From assembly GCA_964604955.1 (NCBI GenBank), contig CAZSBE010000078.1:1-14089 (forward strand): a stretch of 14,089 nucleotides of DNA, read 5' to 3'. Below the pieces are notes generated by a model that was not told the DNA's origin, did not search any database, and was given only the letters and a program-made list of their open reading frames with translations. This document shows, piece by piece, positions 6,676-13,803 of the stretch (its first letter is position 1; each line of letters begins with the position of its first letter). The stretch comes from JALGWA01 sp964604955 (GTDB lineage: Bacteria > Arandabacterota > Arandabacteria > Arandabacterales > JALGWA01). The translations under genes were made by a program, and so were the position numbers.

Positions 6676-7416
6676 ACGGCGGTGGAACACCACCGCGAGA
6701 AAGTAGCCCAGCCAGTATAGCAGGAGCACCGGCCCGGCCATCAAGAGCTGCGAGAGCACGTCGGGCGGTGTCAGGAAGGCCGACAAGATCACGATGACCA
6801 CTATGGCATAGCGCCAGGTGGCCCTGATCTGCCGGGGCGTTACGACCCCGAGAAGCGAAAGGAGCGCCAGGAGCAGCGGCACCTGGAAGACCAGTCCGAA
6901 GGTCAGGCAGAACTTGGTGACGAAGGTGATGTAGCTGCCCATGCGAACGGTCGTGTCCACCGTCGCCGGCTTGAGCTTGAACAGGAACGCCACGCTCAGC
7001 TTCACCATTATCAAATAGGCGAAGGCCACCCCGGCGTAGAAAAGCGCCGTCGAGAGCACTATGAGCGGGGAGAGCAGCTTGCGCTCGTCCTTGAGAAGCC
7101 CGGGCGAGAGGAACTGCCATATCTTGTATACGTTGAAAGGCAGGGCCAGCAGGAACCCCAGGAGCAGCGATATCTTGACCTTGGTCATGAACGCCTCCGA
7201 GACCTCGAATACATGGAGTCTGTAGTTGCCGCCGGCCCCGATTGCGGATTCGACGGTGCGCTCCAGGTCGGTGCTCAGGAGGTCTATCACCCGGTCGGAG
7301 AAATGCCAGACCAGGCCCATGCCTGCGACGGTGGCGATGGCGATATAGATGACGGTCCAGCGGAGCTCCTCGAGATGCTCGAGAAAGGACATGTGCTTTT
7401 CTTTGTCAGCACTCAT
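6661..7416 (-). CDS. tatC: TatC, Sec-independent (twin-arginine) protein translocase subunit
   Basis: A 251-residue polytopic membrane protein, normal length for TatC. Family signatures: FLEHLEELR (about 11-19) before the first membrane helix; LPFNVYKIWQFLSPGLLKDER (96-116), with the conserved cytoplasmic-loop P and E; FGLVFQVPLLLALL (about 174-187); and SAFLTPPDVLSQLLMAGPV (about 212-230). About six hydrophobic segments are visible. TatC forms the receptor for folded twin-arginine precursors in the inner membrane. The start is ATG 7416, 20 bases after rnfB, but no strong ribosome site precedes it; ATG 7392 (MSFLEHLEEL) is an alternative. The last codons (Gly-Val-Arg-Ser-stop) lie inside the 24-bp tandem repeat, so the original tail may have been replaced. 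No tatA or tatB is in the window. Its place after rnfB suggests cotranscription with rnf, for no obvious functional reason. Confidence 0.94.
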   Translation of the reverse strand: MSADKEKHMSFLEHLEELRWTVIYIAIATVAGMGLVWHFSDRVIDLLSTDLERTVESAIGAGGNYRLHVFEVSEAFMTKVKISLLLGFLLALPFNVYKIWQFLSPGLLKDERKLLSPLIVLSTALFYAGVAFAYLIMVKLSVAFLFKLKPATVDTTVRMGSYITFVTKFCLTFGLVFQVPLLLALLSLLGVVTPRQIRATWRYAIVVIVILSAFLTPPDVLSQLLMAGPVLLLYWLGYFLAVVFHRRGVRS

Positions 7417-7436
7417 AAGAATCGAGGAAGGGGCGA

Positions 7437-8435
7437 CTAATCTTCAGGCAGATGCCCGAGCGCGCCCGCTATGGTTATCGCACCAACTTCGCAGGCGTCC
7501 TTGCACAGGCCGCAACCAATGCACTTCTCGGTGATGACGGCGTGCTTCCGTCCCTCTTCACCCTCTATCGCCTTCATGGGGCACACCTTGACGCAGCTCC
7601 CGCAGCCCGTGCACTTGGTGTCAATAAAGGCCCTCGGCCTTGCCACGACCTTATCGACGATGCTCTTGGTGGGGCACTTCGCAGCACATATGCCGCAATT
7701 TATGCATTTCTCATGATCGATGACGGCCAGATTGTCCACTATCTCTATGCACTCCGCCGGGCAGTTCTTGGCGCATATGCCGCAGCCGATGCACCCCACC
7801 GGGCAGGCGGTCTTTACAGCCTTGCCCTTGTCATGGGAGGAACAGGCGATCCTGACCTTCTTGGACCTGGGGACCATGTAGATAAGGTCTTTGGGACAGA
7901 CCTCGACGCACTTGCCGCAGCCCGTGCAGGCCGCTCCATCGACCTCGGCGCAGCCCTCGACCATGTGCAGGGCATCGAAGGGACAGGCCTCCACGCAAGT
8001 GCCCAGACCCACGCAGCCGTATGGGCAGACCCTCAGGTTTTCCGAAAGCAGGACGGCCGCGGTGCATGTATTTATCCCCCTGTAGTCTATCGACGGGGCG
8101 ACGCGCTCGCCTCCGCGGCAACCCACGACTGCAACAACGGGAGTTCTCTCGGAGGCCTCAAGCCCGAGGATTGCGGCCACCCTGCCCGCGATCTCGGGGC
8201 CGGCCGGAGCGCAGTCAGCGGGGTCCGCCTTGCCCGCGACCAGGGCCGCAGCGAAGCCGGCGCACCCGGGGAAGCCGCAGCCGCCGCAGTTTGCACCCGG
8301 CAGCTCCCCCTCAATAAGGGCTATGCGCTCGTCCTTCTCAACCGCGAATCTCCTGGCGGCAAGCGCCAGGCCCAGGCCGAAGACCGCGCCCAGAATCGTC
8401 AGGCTGAGAACGGAATACAGAACAACGTCAGTCAA
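7437..8435 (-). CDS. rnfB: RnfB: polyferredoxin subunit of the Rnf complex
   Basis: A 332-residue protein of the long RnfB type. An N-terminal membrane helix (about 5-27) is followed by the Fes-type cluster motif C50, C53, C58, C75 (ANCGGCGFPGC). A degenerate motif follows at C137, C141, C147, C151 (CPYGCVGLGTCVEACP). Then come five classic CxxCxxCxxxC motifs starting at C170, C215, C244, C275 and C305. RnfB is the presumed entry site for reduced ferredoxin. Enteric RnfB has fewer clusters; the long form is known from acetogen-type Rnf. The start is TTG 8435: the frame has a stop at 8450-8448, no ATG or GTG lies in between, and GAGGAGA is 7 bases upstream. It is separated from rnfA by a lipoprotein gene but is otherwise in the order C-D-G-E-A-B. 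Confidence 0.95.
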   Translation of the reverse strand: MTDVVLYSVLSLTILGAVFGLGLALAARRFAVEKDERIALIEGELPGANCGGCGFPGCAGFAAALVAGKADPADCAPAGPEIAGRVAAILGLEASERTPVVAVVGCRGGERVAPSIDYRGINTCTAAVLLSENLRVCPYGCVGLGTCVEACPFDALHMVEGCAEVDGAACTGCGKCVEVCPKDLIYMVPRSKKVRIACSSHDKGKAVKTACPVGCIGCGICAKNCPAECIEIVDNLAVIDHEKCINCGICAAKCPTKSIVDKVVARPRAFIDTKCTGCGSCVKVCPMKAIEGEEGRKHAVITEKCIGCGLCKDACEVGAITIAGALGHLPED

Positions 8436-8442
8436 AATCCAT

Positions 8443-8449
8443 TCTCCTC
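8443..8449 (-). promoter_or_regulatory. Ribosome binding site that sets the TTG start of rnfB
   Basis: GAGGAGA on the minus strand, 7 bases before TTG 8435. An ATG directly after it (8442-8440) runs into a stop after four codons, so the TTG in the RnfB frame is the supported start. Confidence 0.75.
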
Positions 8450-8460
8450 AGGCCCGTCCG

Positions 8461-9324
8461 TTATGACTCCAGCTTGACCTTGAACTCCCGGGCGACGCTT
8501 GTCGTCTGAGTCGCGATGTCCTCCTCACCCGCCCTCTCGTAACGATGCTCGCGCGTGATCGTGACCTTCTTGGAGAGCTCCACGAGGACGCCTGCATTGT
8601 AGTCGAACCACATCTCACCGCTTCCATCGCCGGCGGTATCGATCCAGAACTTGCCCCGCCGCCGGCCCTGCGCCTCGCCCTTTATGACGTACCTGGTCTT
8701 TATCTTGGCGCATTCCCTGCCGCCTCTCCGGCCGAAGCCGACCAGCTCGTAATCGATCTGGGTCCTGTTATTGAGGATGCCGCCTCCGACGGGTATCTCC
8801 GTCTCGACAATGTGCTGCCACGTGGAGCCTACGCTAACCGGGGAGTCCGGCAGGGGCTGGTAGAGTTCGACCAGCTGCTGCACTATGAAGTCTTTGTAGG
8901 CGTTGCCCTCCAGCGTCATGCCGGAGATGCCGTCGAGCCCCTTCCAGTCGATGAGTTTGCCCTGGGCGTCAATCGTAATCTGCACGCTCTCGCCTATGTA
9001 CTCGTCGGCGATTGGTTCGGGCGCGAGCGTCCCCGTTCCGGAGATCTGTCCCATGGTGAAGTCGGTATACGTGAGGCTCCTGACGATAGAGCCGTCCTCC
9101 GGCATGGCGACAACGGCAACCGAGGACTTCGTCTCGCTCATCCAGGTCATGGTCTGGCCGCCGATGTTGGTGTCGATATTGGTGTTGGCCTTGTAATGCA
9201 TGTCTGCATTGTCGAGCGACTTGTACTGGAGAAGTACCTCGCTCGGAGCAACGCTGCTACCGCCGCCGCCGCAACTCAGACAGAGCAACGCCGCCAGCAT
9301 CAATCCAATAGACCACTTCTTCAT
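8461..9324 (-). CDS. Putative lipoprotein of unknown function inside the rnf operon
   Basis: A 287-residue protein with a charged start (MKKW), a hydrophobic segment (about 5-17) and a lipobox-like CLSC ending at Cys18, followed by a Gly/Ser linker. The -3 position is Cys rather than the usual Leu, so lipidation at Cys18 is likely but not certain. The mature part is rich in beta-strand-like stretches with no cofactor motif: no CxxC, heme CxxCH or flavinylation site. Phrases such as VGSTWQHIVETEIP (about 165-178) and FWIDTAGDGSGEMWFD (about 226-241) recall families of secreted lipoproteins of unknown function such as DUF6263; I could not confirm this. It starts with ATG 46 bases after rnfA, behind a perfect AAGGAGGT, and ends 25 bases before rnfB. 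Its position suggests an envelope-side factor made together with Rnf, but no function can be assigned. Confidence 0.85.
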   Translation of the reverse strand: MKKWSIGLMLAALLCLSCGGGGSSVAPSEVLLQYKSLDNADMHYKANTNIDTNIGGQTMTWMSETKSSVAVVAMPEDGSIVRSLTYTDFTMGQISGTGTLAPEPIADEYIGESVQITIDAQGKLIDWKGLDGISGMTLEGNAYKDFIVQQLVELYQPLPDSPVSVGSTWQHIVETEIPVGGGILNNRTQIDYELVGFGRRGGRECAKIKTRYVIKGEAQGRRRGKFWIDTAGDGSGEMWFDYNAGVLVELSKKVTITREHRYERAGEEDIATQTTSVAREFKVKLES

Positions 9325-9332
9325 TTCAGGCT

Positions 9333-9340
9333 ACCTCCTT
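9333..9340 (-). promoter_or_regulatory. Strong ribosome binding site of the rnf-embedded lipoprotein
   Basis: AAGGAGGT on the minus strand, a full match to the anti-Shine-Dalgarno core, 8 bases before ATG 9324. It is the strongest such site in the window, so the lipoprotein may be translated more than the coupled rnf subunits around it. Confidence 0.75.
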
Positions 9341-9370
9341 ATCCAGCGTCCCGTCAGTCCCATCCTCTAC

Positions 9371-9958
9371 TTATTCAACCACCAGCCCCGAGAACCCCAG
9401 AAAAGCTATGGACATCAGCCCGGCGACAATGAACGCCACGGGCACGCCCTTCAGGGACTCGGGCACGTCCGCCAGCTCTATCCTCTCGCGGATGCCGGCC
9501 ATGAGCACTAGGGCCAGGGTAAAACCGATGCCCGCCGAGAAACCGTGCACAAGGGTTTCGACGAAAGTGTAAGACTTATCGATATTCAGAACCGCGACGC
9601 CGAGCACGGCGCAATTGGTCGTGATAAGGGGAAGGTATATCCCCAGTGCACTATACAAAGAAGGGCTGGATTTCTCAATCAGCATCTCGACGAACTGCAC
9701 CAGAGTCGCGATCACCAGGATGAAGGCGATGGTCCTCAGGTACTCGATCCCGAGCGGGACGAGCACCAGGTGGTATATCCCGAAGGTCACCACCGATGCC
9801 ATGGTCATGACGAAAATCACGGCGAAACCCATGCCGACGGCGGCGTCCAGCTGCTTCGAGACTCCCAGAAACGGGCAGAGTCCCAGGAAGCGGTTCAGCA
9901 CGAAGTTGTTGACGAGTATCGCGCCGATGGCGATCGCCAGTATCCTGGCTACGTCCAT
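9371..9958 (-). CDS. rnfA: RnfA: integral membrane subunit of the Rnf complex
   Basis: A 195-residue, very hydrophobic protein with about six membrane segments, normal for RnfA/NqrE. It contains the family signatures LNRFLGLCPFLGVS (21-34) and LITTNCAVLGVAV (111-123). C28 and C116 are the two cysteines that, with two in RnfE, hold a [2Fe-2S] cluster within the membrane in structurally studied Rnf and Nqr. It forms with RnfE the pseudo-symmetric pair that passes electrons across the membrane. ATG 9958 begins one base after the rnfE stop, with GGAGA about 10 bases upstream. Nothing looks truncated. Confidence 0.97.
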   Translation of the reverse strand: MDVARILAIAIGAILVNNFVLNRFLGLCPFLGVSKQLDAAVGMGFAVIFVMTMASVVTFGIYHLVLVPLGIEYLRTIAFILVIATLVQFVEMLIEKSSPSLYSALGIYLPLITTNCAVLGVAVLNIDKSYTFVETLVHGFSAGIGFTLALVLMAGIRERIELADVPESLKGVPVAFIVAGLMSIAFLGFSGLVVE

Positions 9959-9959
9959 T

Positions 9960-10556
9960 CTAGGTCTTTCTCCTGGCTTCGAGCCTGTTGAAGAGCCCTA
10001 TGAGCAGGCCGAGCGTCACAAACGCGCCCGGCGATAGGACGGCGAACAGCACCGGGTTGTATTTGGTGCCCAGGAGCACGAGCCCCCAGATCTTGCCGGT
10101 TCCTATGATCTCTCTCACCGAGGCGGTTATGGCCAGCGCGAAGGTGAAGCCCACGCCCATGCCCAGGCCGTCGAGGAACGACCTCCCTACGCCGTTCTTC
10201 CCCGCGAAGGCCTCCGCCCTGCCGAGTATCACGCAGTTGACGACTATCAGGGGAATGAAGATCCCCAGGTTCTTGTGAAGCTCCGGCGTATACCCGGCCA
10301 TGACCAGGTCGACTACGGTGACGAAACTCGCGATGACCGTGATGTAGCAGGGGATCCTGATCCTGGCGGGTATGCCCTTGCGTATGAGCGATACCATGAC
10401 ATTGCTGCCCACAAGGACGAAAGTCACGGCCATACCCATGCCGAGGCCGTTCTTGAGCGAGGTCGTTACGGCCAGCACGGGACAGAGTCCTAGAACCAGT
10501 CTGAAGACCGGATTCTCCTTGACTATCCCCTTGCCGAACTCATCCCATACCGACAA
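9960..10556 (-). CDS. rnfE: RnfE: integral membrane subunit of the Rnf complex
   Basis: A 198-residue protein with about six membrane segments, the NqrD/RnfE family. Signatures are the opening SVWDEFGKGIVKENPVF (2-18), LVLGLCPVLAVT (20-31) with C25, and FIPLIVVNCVILGRAEAFA (100-118) with C108. The two cysteines pair with those of RnfA for the intramembrane [2Fe-2S] cluster. The start is TTG 10556: AAGGAGA (10570-10564) lies 7 bases upstream and the residues from there match the usual RnfE N-terminus. It follows rnfG after 2 bases and rnfA follows after 1 base, so the block is tightly coupled. Confidence 0.97.
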   Translation of the reverse strand: MSVWDEFGKGIVKENPVFRLVLGLCPVLAVTTSLKNGLGMGMAVTFVLVGSNVMVSLIRKGIPARIRIPCYITVIASFVTVVDLVMAGYTPELHKNLGIFIPLIVVNCVILGRAEAFAGKNGVGRSFLDGLGMGVGFTFALAITASVREIIGTGKIWGLVLLGTKYNPVLFAVLSPGAFVTLGLLIGLFNRLEARRKT

Positions 10557-10558
10557 CT

Positions 10559-11422
10559 CTAGTTCTCCTTGAACCCCCCGACGGCTCGGTCGAGGTCCTC
10601 AATCGCGTTCTTCACGGCCTCCACGACGGCCTTTGATGAAATCGTGGCTCCCGTAATCCCCTGTATGTTCTCGTCGGTCTGGCCGCGCACGAGCACTATG
10701 GCGTCATACTTCTTGCCAATGAACTGGAACTGGAACCATGGGGTCTTCTCCCTCCTGAGCTCCTCGAGCACCGCCGTGGAGAAGGCGGCGACGAGAGCGG
10801 GGTCGCCGAAGACCCGCGAGGAGTCCGCCGCATCCAGCCTGAAGGCCCTGGGCGCCACGGTCATCATGCCGGCGGTATCGCCGGCGGCGACGGCGTTCTC
10901 GAGCTCGCCGCAACCCGGGGCGTCCTTGATGCCGGCGTCTATGCACATCTCCTCGCCGTCCGCGGCGGCGAAGGTGACTCTCACGGTATGCAGCTCGGCC
11001 GTCCCCGTCATTTCCTTGAAGGCGTCGACCACCGACTTGAAGGACTTCACTTCCTCTATCTTGGTGCCGAGACCGGGCGTCTCCTGCTGGGAAATGATCT
11101 TCATGCCGGCGATCTCTCCCGTCGGGCTGACGCCGACTATGGCCTCTATGGTGCTGCTGTATCCCTTTGCGCTCGCCTTTACCGTATATCCCACGAGTCC
11201 CGTCGTATCCGGGAAACGGTAGCCTTCGTAGTATTCGACGCCCTCATTCTCTCTCATCACCATGACGCCGCAGATAGCCTGCGGAAGGGCCACACGCCGT
11301 GCCTCCTCCTCCGCCAGCCTGGCCTGCTCGTCTATCATGGGCCTGGTACCCTTGTAGACGAAGCCCAGCGCAAGCGCGGCGCAACACGTTATCACCGCCA
11401 GCACGACTGACAGCTTGATCAT
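10559..11422 (-). CDS. rnfG: RnfG: FMN-binding subunit of the Rnf complex, enlarged
   Basis: A 287-residue protein with an N-terminal membrane anchor (about 1-24) and an FMN-binding domain on the outer side of the membrane. The covalent flavinylation motif is GITGATISSKAVVEAV (255-270), with Thr260 the expected FMN-phosphate attachment site, normally loaded by ApbE; no apbE is in view. SQQETPGLGTKIEEV (111-125) is the other family hallmark. Family members are usually about 190-220 residues. Here about 100 residues (roughly 124-228) separate GLGTKI from the FQFIGKK segment that normally follows within a few residues. The insert includes C160 and C171. ATG 11422 overlaps the rnfD stop as ATGA, so translation is likely coupled. 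The insertion was judged from memory of the family, not by alignment. Confidence 0.94.
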   Translation of the reverse strand: MIKLSVVLAVITCCAALALGFVYKGTRPMIDEQARLAEEEARRVALPQAICGVMVMRENEGVEYYEGYRFPDTTGLVGYTVKASAKGYSSTIEAIVGVSPTGEIAGMKIISQQETPGLGTKIEEVKSFKSVVDAFKEMTGTAELHTVRVTFAAADGEEMCIDAGIKDAPGCGELENAVAAGDTAGMMTVAPRAFRLDAADSSRVFGDPALVAAFSTAVLEELRREKTPWFQFQFIGKKYDAIVLVRGQTDENIQGITGATISSKAVVEAVKNAIEDLDRAVGGFKEN

Positions 11423-12456
11423 GCCTTCACCCTCTCCTCTCCGAATTTCCTGGGCCTCGTGAACCGGTCGATCAGAGGGACCGTTATGTTCATAATGAGA
11501 ATGGAGTACGAGACCCCTTCCGGATACCCACCCTTGAGCCTGATTATACTTGTGAGCAGGCCGCAGCCCACCCCGAAGATGATCTGTCCCCTGGGCGTGA
11601 CCGGCGAAGTCACCATGTCCGTCGCCATGAAGAACGCGCCGAGTATGAGCCCGCCGGAGAGAACCTGGAAGAGCACATTGCCCGTGAAGGCCTCCCTCCC
11701 GCCCAGAATGAACATCAGAACCGCCACGGTGCCGATATAGGTACCGGGAATCCTCCAGTTGATGATGCGCCTGACCATAAGATAAGCTGCGCCGACCAGC
11801 AGGAGCAACGCCGAAGTCTCGCCTATGCAGCCGCCCACGTTCCCGAAAAAGAGGTTCTTGATCGAGCTCATCGAGTAGAGCTCGTTGAGATACTCCGTGG
11901 CGCGCGCAATATCGTCTACACCGGACGCCCTGTCGGCCAGGATGAGATTCGATATCCTGTAGACTCCCAGCGGCGTCGCCTCCGTTATGGCGTTGATCCC
12001 CGAGAGCGTCCCCCTCGACGGCGGGACCCAGGCCGCAGTCATGTAGACGGGCCAGGACGCCATCAGAAACGCCCGGCCCACCAGGGCCGGATTGAGGGGG
12101 TTATACCCGAGCCCCCCGAACGGTATCTTGGCGATGGCTATCGCGAAAACCGAACCGGCGACGGGCAGCCAGTAGGGGACACCCGGCGGGACGTTGAATG
12201 CCAGGAGCATGCCCGTGATGAGTGCGCTTCCATCGGCCACGGTGACCTTCCTGCCGGTGGCCTTCTCAAGCATGAACTCGGTCAGAACAGCCGCAGCGCT
12301 GGCAAAGACAATGATGAAGAGGGCGCGCATTCCGAAGAAATAGACCGCCCCCACGCATGCGGGAATCATCGCAAGCACCACGGCGTACATAACGCCCTTC
12401 ACGTCCATGCGATCCCTTAGATGCGGGGCCGGTGAGACTACGAGCTTGCTTTCCAT
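11419..12456 (-). CDS. rnfD: RnfD: integral membrane flavin-carrying subunit of the Rnf complex
   Basis: A 345-residue membrane protein of the NqrB/RnfD family with about nine to ten hydrophobic segments. Landmarks: SPAPHLRDR (8-16), ITGMLLAFNVPPGVPYWLP (80-98), FGGLGYNPLNPALVGRAFL (113-131), and MATDMVTSPVTPRGQIIFG (277-295). The expected covalent flavin site is (S/T)GAT; the corresponding stretch here reads NAITEATPLG (155-164), with Glu159 at the usual Gly and Thr161 as the possible attachment residue. In studied complexes RnfD/NqrB take part in electron transfer through the membrane and the ion path. It starts with ATG 4 bases after the rnfC stop and overlaps rnfG by 4 bases. Apart from the motif change it looks complete. 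Confidence 0.96.
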   Translation of the reverse strand: MESKLVVSPAPHLRDRMDVKGVMYAVVLAMIPACVGAVYFFGMRALFIIVFASAAAVLTEFMLEKATGRKVTVADGSALITGMLLAFNVPPGVPYWLPVAGSVFAIAIAKIPFGGLGYNPLNPALVGRAFLMASWPVYMTAAWVPPSRGTLSGINAITEATPLGVYRISNLILADRASGVDDIARATEYLNELYSMSSIKNLFFGNVGGCIGETSALLLLVGAAYLMVRRIINWRIPGTYIGTVAVLMFILGGREAFTGNVLFQVLSGGLILGAFFMATDMVTSPVTPRGQIIFGVGCGLLTSIIRLKGGYPEGVSYSILIMNITVPLIDRFTRPRKFGEERVKA

Positions 12457-12460
12457 CGCC

Positions 12461-13789
12461 TTAAGCCCCTTGCTCTGCCTTCCTCTTCGCGGCCCACAAA
12501 GCGGCTTTGCCCAGCTTCATGAGCTGCACGTGGCCGATCTTCGACGGGCAGACATAGGCGCACACTCCGCACTCCATGCAGTCGAGCAGACCGTACTGCT
12601 CCGCCCGCTCGAACTTCTCCTTCTCGACGAATCTCACGATCTCGTTGGGCACCAGCTTCATGGGGCAGTGGTCGACGCAGCGCGCGCATCTTATGCACGC
12701 GGACGCGGCCGTGTCCGGGACCTCGTCCTCGGCGAGGAGTATGAGCCCGGAGGTGCCCTTGATGACGGGGGCGTCCCCGTCCGTCTGGGCGATACCCATC
12801 ATGGGGCCGCCCATTATCAGCTTGCTGAAAGGCCCCGTGGTGCCGCCCGAGGCGGCTATGACATGCGCGAACTGCGTGCCGATCCTCACCCTGTAATTGC
12901 CCGGGTTCTTCACCGCCGAGCCCGCCAGGGTCACCACCCTGGATACCAGCGGCCTGCCGTAGTGAGCGGCTTCATATATGCCGAGGCTCGTCCCCACGTT
13001 CTGCACGAGACAGGCCACGTCCATGGGTAGACCTCCGCACGGGACCTCCCGCCCTGTGAGGGCCTTGATAAGCTGCTTCTCGGCCCCCTGTGGGTACTTG
13101 ACCTTGAGGTCGGCCACTTCTATGCTGTCGTCACCGGCCACGGTCTCCCGCATGAGCCTTATCGCATCGGGCTTGTTGCGCTCGATGCCGACGAAACCCC
13201 TCCCGGCGCCCACGACTCTCATTATGATCTTGAGACCCGCGACCACTTCCCTGGGATACTCGAGCATGACCCTGTGGTCGCTCGTAAGCACCGGTTCGCA
13301 TTCGGCGCCATTGAGTATGACCGTATCGATCGGCTTGCCCTCGGGCGGGGATATCTTGACATGCGTGGGGAAAGCGGCCCCGCCGAGCCCTACGAGCCCC
13401 GCCTCCCTGACCGCATCGCGGATACTCTGGGGGGAGCCTTCGGTGATGTCCTTCCAATCCGATAGGTCGACCCGGTCGTCGCTGCCGTCGTTTTCGATGA
13501 CAACGGCCGGCATTCGCCTGCCCAGCGGGTGCGGGCGGGCCTCGATGCCTACCACCTTGCCGGAAACCGACGAGTGAACGGGCACGGATATGAAGCCGTC
13601 CGCCTCGCCGATCTTCATGCCGACCCTGACCTCGTCTCCCTTTTCCACCAGCGGCTTCGAAGGGGCGCCGGTGTGCTGGCTCAGCGGAATTATGACTATG
13701 TCGGGGGCGGGAATCTCCGAGATGGGTAAGCTGCGGGTCTTCTCTTTGCCCTCTTCAGGGTGAACCCCACCGGTGAAAGAACCAGCCAT
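12461..13789 (-). CDS. rnfC: RnfC: NADH/FMN and 4Fe-4S subunit of the Rnf complex
   Basis: A 442-residue peripheral membrane protein. It opens with the family signature GSFTGGVHPEEGKEKT (3-18), followed by a biotinyl-like hammerhead domain (about 28-100, VPVHSSVSGKVVGIE), then the FMN/NADH region GLVGLGGAAFPTHVK (131-145) and GAECEPVLTSDHRVM (161-175), and an SLBB-type region (about 280-350). Two 4Fe-4S motifs close the protein: C365, C368, C371, C375 and C404, C407, C410, C414. It reduces NAD+ with electrons delivered through the complex, or the reverse. I chose ATG 13789 over the upstream in-frame start at 13843 because CAGGAG lies 8 bases before it and the conserved N-terminus begins there; the longer version would run into the preceding gene. 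It is the first rnf gene, 14 bases after that gene. Confidence 0.97.
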   Translation of the reverse strand: MAGSFTGGVHPEEGKEKTRSLPISEIPAPDIVIIPLSQHTGAPSKPLVEKGDEVRVGMKIGEADGFISVPVHSSVSGKVVGIEARPHPLGRRMPAVVIENDGSDDRVDLSDWKDITEGSPQSIRDAVREAGLVGLGGAAFPTHVKISPPEGKPIDTVILNGAECEPVLTSDHRVMLEYPREVVAGLKIIMRVVGAGRGFVGIERNKPDAIRLMRETVAGDDSIEVADLKVKYPQGAEKQLIKALTGREVPCGGLPMDVACLVQNVGTSLGIYEAAHYGRPLVSRVVTLAGSAVKNPGNYRVRIGTQFAHVIAASGGTTGPFSKLIMGGPMMGIAQTDGDAPVIKGTSGLILLAEDEVPDTAASACIRCARCVDHCPMKLVPNEIVRFVEKEKFERAEQYGLLDCMECGVCAYVCPSKIGHVQLMKLGKAALWAAKRKAEQGA

Positions 13790-13797
13790 CAGATAAG

Positions 13798-13803
13798 CTC
13801 CTG
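13798..13803 (-). promoter_or_regulatory. Ribosome binding site that sets the rnfC start
   Basis: CAGGAG on the minus strand, 8 bases before ATG 13789 and immediately after the stop codon of the upstream radical SAM gene. It rules in favour of the shorter rnfC. CTCC within the end of the upstream gene could pair with GGAG of this site, which would link rnfC translation to ribosomes finishing that gene; the pairing is only four bases. Confidence 0.65.

Noticed and set aside
7452..8477. A 341-residue plus-strand open frame opposite rnfB
   Set aside because: The opposite strand encodes a full polyferredoxin with regular cysteine motifs; the antisense frame has no family resemblance.
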